From Polytrichum commune (taxonomy: Eukaryota > Streptophyta > Polytrichopsida > Polytrichales > Polytrichaceae): a DNA stretch of 64,000 bases. Of this stretch, positions 11,568 to 20,899 are shown piece by piece. A model generated the notes under the pieces. It saw only the letters and a list, made by a program, of their open reading frames with translations. It was not told where the DNA came from and searched no databases. Where the stretch lies: the NCBI GenBank assembly GCA_950295325.1, contig OX485805.1:310501-374500 (forward strand), given 5' to 3'. The first letter of the stretch is position 1; each line of letters begins with the position of its first letter. The position numbers and the translations under genes were made by a program.

Positions 11568-12587
11568 TGTTGAGACTGAAAAATACAGATGGTGCATACA
11601 AGGTATTTTGGACAGTATGTAGGTGCAAATTCAGTACTACCTGCATACAGTAGAGCAGGGTATGTATATTGTATGAAATTAATAAAATATTGGTTCATGA
11701 CACTTGGCACCATCTGGTTGCACGTAGGTGGCTGGCCATACTAACCAGGCTGATGTCCTGGTCTATACCCTCGTGATATCCGGGTTTAACTATCTATCTA
11801 CACTAGCCAAGAGGGACTGATACCCTCGGGATACCCTGCTGGGTTCCCTTAACTAAAACTGAGTTAAGTACTTATACCCTACTAAGTGTCCAGGGTGTAG
11901 TTAATTAAGTAATACCTTGGACTGCCAGGTATCTACCCTAAGCCTCAGCTGGCTTAGGGCATCGCCAGTGGATCTAGGTAAAGCTCACTGCAAACCAAAA
12001 CCTATCTTTTGACTGACCTAAAATTAGAAACTGAAATTACCATCATTAGAAGCACACCTAAATAAACGTGAGATATTTCTCAAGAAAAAAGAATTGTAAA
12101 AATTTGACGTAGGTGAAATCCCTCATTGAAAACACCACATTTTCAAAATTTAGAGGGAGTGCACCAAATCTTTCTTTAAAATGGAAAGATCCTCCCACAC
12201 TCCCTCCAAATTTCTGAGGGTTTAGGGTTTAGGGTTTAGGGTGTGGGAGGATCTTTCCATTTTAAAGCAAGATTTGGTGCGCTCCCTCTAAATTTTGAAA
12301 ATGTGGTGTTTTCAATGAGGGATTTCACCTACGTCAAATTTTTACAATTCTTTTTTCTTGAGAAATATCTCACGTTTATTTAGGTGTGCTTCTAATGATG
12401 GTAATTTCAGTTTCTAATTTTAGGTCAGTCAAAAGATAGGTTTTGGTTTGCAGTGAGCTTTACCTAGATCCACTGGCGATGCCCTTACACCCTAAGTCCT
12501 CAAATGGTTCACACCTTAAACCTCAAATGGCTAATCTGGTTATACATCAGATTGTTTCTAATTAGTTCTAATACTAATTCTCTAACA
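11568..12587 (-). repeat. 3' LTR of the Copia element, enlarged by a MITE
   Basis: The LTR proper is 489 bp plus a 528-bp foldback insertion at 11957-12484 with its TTA duplication. It matches 18505-18982 almost perfectly; it carries an 11-bp CTCGGGATACC-type duplication that is missing from the other LTR. Confidence 0.95.
11957..12484. mobile_element. 528-bp foldback MITE (PIF/Harbinger-like) with telomere-like loop
   Basis: Two 244-bp arms (11957-12200 and 12241-12484) are inverted copies of each other with few mismatches. They start GGGCATCGCCAGTGGATC and end in its complement. A 3-bp TTA flanks both sides, and the insertion point is an uninterrupted TTA in the other LTR, so the target duplication is certain. 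TTA duplications and GGGC-type termini fit the PIF/Harbinger (Tourist-like) group. The 40-nt loop contains more than three units of TTTAGGG. It codes for nothing. As it is absent from the 5' LTR, it arrived after retrotransposition. Confidence 0.93.
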
Positions 12588-12597
12588 CTCCTCCTCA
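12588..12597 (-). other. Polypurine tract of the Copia element
   Basis: On the minus strand the purine-rich TTGAGGAGGAG lies directly against the TG of the 3' LTR. This is the expected place for plus-strand priming. Confidence 0.8.
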
Positions 12598-12680
12598 ATC
12601 TGATGGATTAGCCTCGTTAAAAACTCTTGCTAAGTAAAACCCAGATTTTGGGAAAAAAACCTTAACTAGAGAAAAGAGTG

Positions 12681-15600
12681 CTAATTACCAGATGAGGTTA
12701 ATTCATGGAGCATTCTAAGTCCAGCTGCATGTACTAGCTTCCTATGTTTATAAGCAAGTAAAGCTTTTGTCAACATGTCAGCAACATTGTTTTCTGACTC
12801 AATCTTTACAATACTCAATTGTTTTTGTTCAATCAGATCTTGAGTGAAACCAAAAATATGTGGGCTAACATGTTTAGTTCTATCAGCTTTTATGAACCCA
12901 GTTGCCATCTGTCGTACACATGTTGAGTTGTCTTCGTATACTACTGTAGGCTGATTCAAAATTCGGAGTTTGCATTGCTGGTCCAGAACTCCTTCCATCG
13001 TCCTTAGCCATACAGTCTCGCGAGCAGCCTCATGAAACGCCAAAAGTTCAGCGTGATTCGTTGATGTGGCCGTGACAGTTTGTTTCGTGGATTTCCACGA
13101 AATAGGAGCACCACATTTTAGAAAAATGTAGCCTGTCTGGGACTTTCCTGCATTCACATCAGTCCTAAACCCAGAATCTGCAAAACCCTTGATTTCTGGT
13201 TGGTCAGATTTGTGATAATATAAGCCAAGGTCAGATGTCCCGCGTAAGTATCTCATCAAATGTTTAATTCCATTCCAATGTCTTTGAGTTGGGGCTTGGC
13301 TATGTCTAGCTAAGATACTGGTTGCGAATGCAATATCAGGTCTAGTATGGGTTGTAAGGTAAGTTAACGCACCAACCGCTGTGAGGTACCCAGTTTTATC
13401 AACTACCTCCTCCTCCTCCTCACGAGGTTGGTAAGGATCATCGTTAGTCTTACTAGGCCCTATCATCGGGGCTGCTAACGGATTTGCCTGATCCATGTTG
13501 AATGATTTGAGGATTTTCTGGGTATAGGTTTGTTGGTGCAACAGGATGCCACCATTAGGTATGTATTGGATCTGTAATCCTAGGCAATAAGAGGTCTGGC
13601 CTAGGTACTTCATATCAAAGTGTTGGGTTAGGATATGTTGGGCATATGTACATAATTCTGGTGTTCCCAATATATTCAGATCATCAACATAAACAGCTAA
13701 AATGACAAAGCCAGCAGGTGTAGTATATGTAAATATACAAGGTAATGTATTATTATGAACAAAACCTTGGGCAATCAGGAAATGACACAAATGATGATAC
13801 CAGGCCCTCCCGGATTGTTTCAGACCATATAAGGCTTTACAGATTCTAAGTCCAGAAAATCTACCAGGTTTTGGGTTAGGGGTAGATTTCAGAAATCCAG
13901 GGGGAGGTTTTAAGTATAATTTTGTGTCTAAATTTCCATGTAAATAGGTTGTTACTACATCCATTAAATATATTTTTAAGGACAATTGGACAGAAAGAGC
14001 TAAAAGGTATCTAAATGATACTGTGTCCATTACAGGTGAATAGGTCTCCTCATAGTCTATACCTGGTCTTTGGGTGAAGCCCTGGGCCACAAGTCTGACT
14101 TTGTATCTAAGGGTATTTCCTTGAGAGTCTAACTTTCTGGTGAAAATCAGCTTATGGCCTATGGGCTGATGTGGTAAATCTGTGGCTAATTCTGCAAAAA
14201 CGCCGTGTTTTCTCAAAGATTCATATTCTGTCTCAATGGCTGCCTTCCAGTTAGGCCAGTCAGTCCTAGTCATAGCCTGATCTAAGGTTTTTGGGTCAGG
14301 TTCGAGTATCGAGTCAATAGACTCGGTTGTATAATGTATTTTAGGTTGTTTATATGGCTGGGATTCGAATAAATGTGGTTCAGGTCATTTTCTAGGTAGG
14401 ATATGGCCTGTCCCGGGTAATGGGTTGCGTATAATCCTAGGTTGGGATGAAAATCCGTCGGGGGTGGATTCGGCCAGTTGACGTAGTTGTAGAAGTTTAA
14501 TAACTTCTTTCTTGGGTAATGAGGTTGGGGGGTCAGGGTTCATGGTTAAGGACTCTGGTGCACCAAAGTTTAGGGTGGTTGGGATTGTAGGTAGGTTTAT
14601 GGTTGGGAATTTGGTTTCAATAAAGCGAGAGTTTGCGAATCTGGCTTTGTAAAGGGTGGTAGTTAACGGGTTTAGGTATCTAATAATCGAAGGTGAGTCG
14701 AACCCGACATAAACACCCTCTTGGCGGTGTGCGCCAATGGTATGTCGATGTGGATCTAGTGTGGGTACCCAGACTTGGCAGCCGAAAACTCGGAGATGGG
14801 AAATATCAGGTGGTCTCCCAGATAGCAGCTCTTGCGGGGTTTGGGTATTTAATAAGGTTGGTCGCAGTTTTAGTAATGATGATGCATGTAACACGGCATG
14901 GCCCCACAGGTTAGAAGGTAATTTGGCATGTAATAGCAGGGGTCTAGCAATTAGTTGGATTTTCTTTACGAATGCCTCAGCTAGCCCGTTTTGTTCATGT
15001 TCATAAGGCACCGAGTAAGTTAATGCTATCCCTGTTGCTGTACAATAGTCCTCAAAAGCATGGGATTTAAATTCCTGGGCATTATCCATGCGTAGATATT
15101 TAATTGGATGTTCAGGGAAATGGTTTCTATAGCGAAGGATGATCGCTAAAAGCCTTGGGAATGCCATATTACAGGTGGGGAGTAGCGCGACCTCAAAATG
15201 ACTTCCGGATGCATCTACTAGCACAAGGTAGTATCGGAAGGTTCCTGATGGTGGGTTAATAGGTCCGCATATATCCCCATGAAGCCTATGAAGGGGTGGA
15301 GGTAATTCAGTTGGCAATTTCCACTTTGAAGGCTTTTTGATGTATTTCCCCTTAATACATGCAACACATTCATGTGTTTTCCCTGAATCTGTTGTTACTA
15401 GGTTATGACCTTTCAGCAAAGGAATCATCCGGCGAAAAATGGTTGTGCCCGGATGTCCTAACCTCTCATGCCATAAATCAGGCTTGGCTTTAGTGTCAAC
15501 AGACACTCCCTGCGCCAGGTTGCGGCGTATTGCTTCAGGGTCTTCAGCCCAAGCAGCCATGCACACCTCTTCCTCATCTATCAGTGAGACGGGGCTTTCA

Positions 15601-17093
15601 TTGTCAAGGGAATTTATGACAATCTTATATAGGCCGTCGTCTCCCGCTTTCGCGGTGGCAAGGATCATCAGCCCTTGCCTGAGCTCCAGAACCTCTTCAT
15701 CATTTTCCACCGCAGTAGAAACGTGGATATTCCTGGCCCTCAGATCCCGATAGTTGATCAGGCTCCTCGGGGCGTCTGGGGCGTACATTGCTCTTTCGCA
15801 ATTGAGGGGGAATCCCCCGGGCAATATCACCATTGCCCGGCCCTCCCGAAATCTGATATTTCGGCTTCCGGCCATTGTAACTATCGTACAATGTTGCCAG
15901 GGTTCATCATTTCCTCTGAAATGGAAAAATTTGGAGTTCGTAAGGATAGTATGGGTTGATGCACTATCTAGGAGAGCCTCATTGGGGTTGGATGAGCGCT
16001 TCTCATAGATAGTCATGTAGTTTTCAATGTTGTCGGTATCCGGGGCGGGGTTGGAATGGGGGTTTTCAAAGTTGTAGGCTTGTCTATTCTGGGTTCGGAG
16101 TTGTTGGAGTTCTCTATACATGTTGGTGATATAAGACGGGGCCCTACAATCTTTAGCAAAATGACCCTTACGCCCGCATTTATGACAGTTGCCTTGGAAT
16201 TGCCTAGGGGTAAAGGTCCTAGGTTTAAACTGGTTGGTTCGGGGCCTAGGGGGTTCTCTTCTTACGTGTTCATCTCTTTTGTTATACCCCTTATGCGCAT
16301 CACTCTTGCCATAGGCTCGCGTCTCTCTTGTGGGGTGAGATGGGTAGGATTTTCGATAAGAACCTTTAGGAGGTCTTCTAGAGGCTTCGGCAGCGTGCGC
16401 TTCTACCATGGTGGTAGAATGATCCGGGGCAGCTGCTGTGTTATGTACTTCGCGTGCGGGGCGGGATTCGGCATTCCTCAGCAACAGTTGTTGGTGTTTC
16501 TCCGCCAGCAGCAGGTGTGACATCAGGTTCAAATGTTTCTTGAACTTCATGTTTCGATATTGTTGAGATAATATCGTTGTGGCTGGAGGGAATGTTGACA
16601 AGGTCTTCTCCACCATCTCAGCCTCAGTTACGCGTTGGCCGCACAGTCGGAGTTGCGCCACGATGCGGTGAAGTTCGGAGTTGAATGTGGCGAAGTCGGG
16701 GAAGTCCAAAACGCGTAGATTCGTCCAATCCGTGCGAGCTTGTGGGAGAAAAAGGACTTGCTGATGATCAAAGCGGGCTTGTAATTTGGTCCACAGGTCC
16801 GCTGGATCATCTACCTCCAGATACTGCAGTCGAAGGGATTGGTCCATGTGGCGACGAAGTAGTGCAAGTGCTTGCCATTTGGATACGGCAAGTACCTCGG
16901 GAATAACAGGAGGAACAACATTAGCTTCAGCATCTGGGGTAGAGGGTAAGGATTCTGGTACATCATGTGTGAGAGTTTTAGCTAAGTCTTCGGCACATAA
17001 TACTATTCTGGCGTCATTGATCCATTCCAGAAAGTTGGATCCGTCTGCCCTTAAGGGTGAAAATAAAAGATTCTGAAGTCTAGACTCAGCCAT
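12681..17093 (-). CDS. Copia gag-pol polyprotein, one in-frame TGA
   Basis: It opens at ATG 17093 and runs about 1470 codons to TAG at 12681. The order is gag (MAESRLQNLLFSPLRADGSN), CCHC knuckle CHKCGRKGHFAKDC, protease ALLDSASTHTIL (DSAS in place of DSGA), GAG-pre-integrase LWHERLGHPG, integrase core (HGDICGP, MDNAQEFKS, EHEQNGLAEAF), reverse transcriptase with VYVDDLNILG, and RNase H ending NHAELLAFHEAARE and VADMLTKAL. A single TGA at 14385-14387 separates the integrase and RT halves; the frame continues in phase on both sides. A C-to-T change of CGA would explain it, but readthrough cannot be excluded. If translation stops there, the element depends on a helper for RT. Confidence 0.93.
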
Positions 17094-17556
17094 ATTTTAT
17101 AACAGTTTGTTCAGCTAATTGGACAGTAGTTAGGTAGCTATGATTGGTACAAACATAATAGAAATATAGTCTTGTAGTTACTGGAAATATAGATGGGGTT
17201 ATTTCTAAGGGCAGAATGGTAACAGGGTGTATACAGAGATGGATATAAATGATACAGGTGTTATGTAACTAAACATAGTATATTTAGACAGTATATAGGT
17301 AGAACAGGGTATATACAGATTTTATTTAGGTAGACAGGAACTATATAAACAGGGTTTGAGCAGACAGATAGTTTTGAGATAAACAGGATATATGTATAGA
17401 TAGAGAAAATAAGCTAGGTAAACGGAAAATATATGAGAAAGGTTAGTGGGTGTAGAAAATTCTTACAGAATTTTGGCAGAGTTTCGGTACATAAACGAGT
17501 ATCCGAAACAGGTTAGTATAAACAGAAAATATACAGATTATATGTATCTTCAACAG

Positions 17557-17668
17557 ATATATATATATATATATATATATGCAAAATATATATATAGGAT
17601 AAAAGAGAGGTTAGTTTCTGAAATAAGATATTTCAGTAAATTAAAACAGAAAGATATATATATATGTA

Positions 17669-17701
<33 letters not shown>

Positions 17702-17889
17702 CAGTTAGTTCAAAATAGGGTATATATATATATGTATATATATAAATGATTAGTACAAAACATAATATATTTATATTTATATTTATATAGAAGTTAGTAT
17801 GGATATATATATATATATATATATGTATAATATATATCACAACAGGTTAGTAAACACAGTTTAACACAAAGTTTAACAGCAAATTTGTA

Positions 17890-17928
<39 letters not shown>

Positions 17929-17935
17929 AAGTCAA
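17557..17935. repeat. (TA)n microsatellite blocks in the Copia leader
   Basis: At least six runs of alternating TA, up to about 40 bp long, lie between the 5' LTR and the gag ATG. They are separated by short TTAGTA- and AACAGA-containing spacers that recur through 17100-17990. They would fold into many alternative hairpins in the leader RNA. No coding potential. Confidence 0.9.
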
Positions 17936-18050
17936 AAAACAGAAAATAAACAGAAGTTAGTATTACTGGCAGAAAAGAAACAACGGTATATATATAAAAA
18001 TAAAAGATGGGAGAATAAAACCAGGTAGTAGGATTGGTCAGATGTGTTGT

Positions 18051-18250
18051 AAAATTTTGAGCAGCATAACAGTCCTATGTTTGATTTTTACGCTGTAAAT
18101 CTGAAAATTTCGGCAGCATAACGTTGCTATAGACAGGGAATAAGATTGTGAACTGGAAATTTGGGCAGTATAACACTTCTGTAGACAGGAAAAAGAGGAG
18201 AGTAAAATCTAGTCTAAAGAAATTTTGACATGATAACGTTTCTGGTTGTA
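18051..18250 (-). repeat. Degenerate 50-60-bp tandem repeat in the Copia leader
   Basis: Four copies of AAATTTNGGCAGCATAACG followed by TTCTATAGACAGG-like sequence start near 18051, 18104, 18156 and 18219. They sit just inside the 5' LTR (in element orientation), where packaging or promoter repeats are often found. Role inferred only from position. Confidence 0.65.
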
Positions 18251-18504
18251 TAGAGGTGATCCAAAAAGAATGAAAAGAGATTCTGATCTAGTGAAAATGT
18301 ATCAGAATGTGGATCCTGTGTCTATGTGGTGTCAGACGGATCAAAATGTGCTATATATACATGTGTATAAGAAGTCTACAAGAATTCACTCAGGTGATCG
18401 TTCAGGTCCTCACAAGAGTATCTATCAGAGTATACGTATATACGGAGAGTAGGTGTAGAACTTAGAAGTAGAAAGTATGTAGCCAGGAGCGAGTGTTGAT
18501 AACG

Positions 18505-18982
18505 TGTTGAGACTGAAAAATACAAATGGTGCATACAAGGTATTTTGGACAGTATGTAGGTGCAAATTCAGTACTACCTGCATACAGTAGAGCAGGGTAT
18601 GTATATTGTATGAAATTAATAAAATATTGGTTCATGACACTTGGCACCATCTGGTTGCACGTAGGTGGCTGGCCATACTAACCAGGCTGATGTCCTGGTC
18701 TATACCCTCGTGATATCCGGGTTTAACTATCTATCTACACTAGCCAAGAGGGACTGATACCCTGCTGGGTTCCCTTAACTAAAACTGAGTTAAGTACTTA
18801 TACCCTACTAAGTGTCCAGGGTGTAGTTAATTAAGTAATACCCTGGACTGCCAGGTATCTACCCTAAGCCTCAGCTGGCTTACACCCTAAGTCCTCAAAT
18901 GGTTCACACCTTAAGCCTCAAATGGCTAATCTGGTTATACATCAGATTGTTTCTAATTAGTTCTAATACTAATTCTCTAACA
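18505..18982 (-). repeat. 5' LTR of the Copia element
   Basis: This 478-bp LTR lacks the MITE and the 11-bp segment of the other LTR. Just inside it the element-strand sequence is CGTTATCAACACTCGC, the expected primer-binding position. It is not the usual TGGTATCAGAGC, so I do not assign the primer tRNA. Confidence 0.95.
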
Positions 18983-19132
18983 CAGAAGATGTGGAGCTTG
19001 GACACCATGGGATGTGCGATGCAGCAACCTGAAGGTACCAAGCAAGCTCGTGTGTCTATTTTTGATTGGATACAAGGATGCACATTATCACCTGAATTTG
19101 ATGACTCTTTCATGACCTCACCATTACAATAG
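18983..19132 (+). pseudogene. EXORDIUM/PHI-1-like gene, part after the Copia insertion
   Basis: The sequence resumes exactly in the frame left at 11567 and continues MWSLDTMGCAMQQPEG, a plausible C-terminal strand of the EXORDIUM/PHI-1 domain with a terminal Cys. The frame stays open to a stop at 19130-19132. An alternative is splicing at GAAG|GTACC near 19036, with an exon continuing into the CUB-like segment at 20030. I cannot decide between them. Confidence 0.6.
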
Positions 19133-20029
19133 GTAATCTATTGAAAAACGGATTAGATGGCAATGATTCCGCATTGTGAGCAGTGGTAGATTGAGCCCTA
19201 AAAACTGCGTATGGTGTGATATTATTACTGTCATTTGACATGTTCTATGGTGTTAATAGGAGTGTATCACATGTGTACGTATATCCATGCAGTGTCGATT
19301 ATGATATATAATCGGCAGTGACAATTTTGCCCGAGATAGAAGCACTTAGAGTGCAGTATAATAAGACCTCCTCCTCCTATTGATGGATATGTGTTGCCAC
19401 GTCATCGGCAATAGTAGGCGCCCAATGTTTGCTTGGCCATTGTGACCGCGCCTTGGTAAGTTGGACATCTCCTACACCCGTTGGTTGAGCTCCTTGCATC
19501 CATGACTACTTGATTTGAAGGGTGAATTCACCTATTATGGACATTTTGAGCATTTCATTTAGCGTTTGATCATTAAAAAAAAGTGTGAATCACATGACCA
19601 CATTAGCGAAATTTAATGAGCAACATGAAAAGCTTCCTATTTTTGGATTCGAGATTAATATTCTCAGAAAATTTCTTAAAATGGAAGTCATAGATCAAGA
19701 TGACCTATAATGGATTTCTTTGATATATTATTGACATGTGAGACTTGGAAACACACTTTTCCCAATGTCTGGCACTAGAGATTGAACAGTTAAATTTGAA
19801 ACGCACTGGAACTTCTGAAAGTAGAAATAAGGTGTTGAACTCATGTATGTTTCCATAGAATTATTAGATTTTGGTCACAAACAGCGGGCTGCGAATAGTG
19901 AAGCACATTAGGATATAATGTAGCAAAAAAAATTCGTTGGTTGGAGATTAATGTGCTACTGATCAGAGTGCTAATATTTGAATTGCTTGTGGAATGAATG
20001 GAACTATGTAGACCCATGCCCAGCCACAG
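19133..20029. other. No gene seen; possible intron between EXORDIUM-like and CUB-like parts
   Basis: AT-rich sequence without a conserved frame. It ends with an acceptor-like CCCAGCCACAG at 20019-20029, just before the CUB-like coding sequence. Confidence 0.35.
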
Positions 20030-20400
20030 ATGTGGTCTTACCCATGGACGTTACTAGCAAAAGCATCCAGTGCAAGTACTTCTTCAATGGTGTCAGATTG
20101 CAAGTGTACGCGCCCAATCAGTCGTGCGGCTAGCGATTCCCGTTCAACCGCCAGGTGACAATCACCTTCAATTTTGTGGTCCTGGCTCTTGCTCCCTATG
20201 ATGACCTTGATGACCTTGACTACATCGAGGTTTGGCAAAATGGTGTTCTCATGAGAACTTTGTCCGGGGTGGGAAGCAACCTCAAGGTCACCGCCATTGG
20301 ACTGATTTTGGCGTCAGATTTTACAGAGACAGTCAGTGCAACTTGTAACCCCCGCCTCAGCTGGCTTCATCATGACCTACACAGGTACTGCCAAACTCCC
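20030..20400 (+). pseudogene. CUB-like domain segment, broken
   Basis: One frame reads SIQCKYFFNGVRLQVYAPNQ, then a TAG, then FNRQVTITFNFVVLALAP and LDYIEVWQNGVLMRTLSGVG. After a frameshift near 20360 it reads AGFIMTYTGT. This follows the CUB plan: hydrophobic beta strands, a DYIEV strand, a later SDFTETVSA strand and a closing GF-x-TY strand. CUB domains are extracellular adhesion or recognition modules and are uncommon in land plants. Position and matching decay suggest it was the C-terminal part of the EXORDIUM-like gene. The assignment rests on motif reading only. Confidence 0.5.
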
Positions 20401-20877
20401 TAATCAAAGGCCTCAATCGGTTGCACTTGATTTGATATGGTCAAGGCAGGGTCCTGAATCTGAATCCTCTACCTTGTGACCTGAGTTGAATCCGAATATA
20501 TATCGCCATCTTCAGCCTAAATCATCGTTGATAATCAAGATAGGGTAATTTGAACATCCCAATATCAGTAATTTCTATCTCATGGCCTGAATCGGAATTG
20601 GAATTCAACTCACCATCCTGAACATGAATCCTTGTTGATAATCAAGGTAGAATAATTCAACACTTGAATACCTTTGGCCAAATTTTGTGAAATTGACAGA
20701 AGAGGCCCACACTTGAATACAAATAATCCATGCATTGTCGTTCTGAAATTTTATTTGTTTTTTTTTTTGGTAATGCAGTCGTGTAAAGGTGATGTCGGCA
20801 TTGGAATAAACAGTGATATTAGAGTTGTGGGTTTAACCCTTTATCACTTAAGAGGCCTAATATTGGTCAACCTTGAG

Positions 20878-20899
20878 CTAATATTAGGCCTAATATTAG
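20878..20899. repeat. Perfect 22-bp palindrome
   Basis: The 11-bp half CTAATATTAGG is followed by its exact reverse complement with no spacer. A related AGGCCTAATATTGG lies about 25 bp upstream. No protein or element association can be given. Confidence 0.85.

Larger units (their letters stand above)
11568..18982 (-). mobile_element. Ty1/Copia LTR retrotransposon, nearly full length (7415 bp)
   Basis: The element is bounded by a perfect 5-bp target duplication, CAGAA (11563-11567 and 18983-18987), and by LTRs starting TGTTGAGACT and ending TCTCTAACA on the plus strand. On its own strand the order is 5' LTR (18505-18982), leader, gag-protease-integrase-reverse transcriptase-RNase H (17093-12681), polypurine tract (12588-12597) and 3' LTR (11568-12587). 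The integrase-before-RT order makes it Copia. Apart from a MITE in one LTR, the LTRs differ by three substitutions and one 11-bp indel, so the insertion is young. Removing the element and one CAGAA restores the host reading frame. Confidence 0.97.

Noticed and set aside
12201-12240. True telomere or chromosome-fusion point from TTTAGGG units
   Set aside because: Only a few units, confined to the loop of a MITE with proven target duplication.
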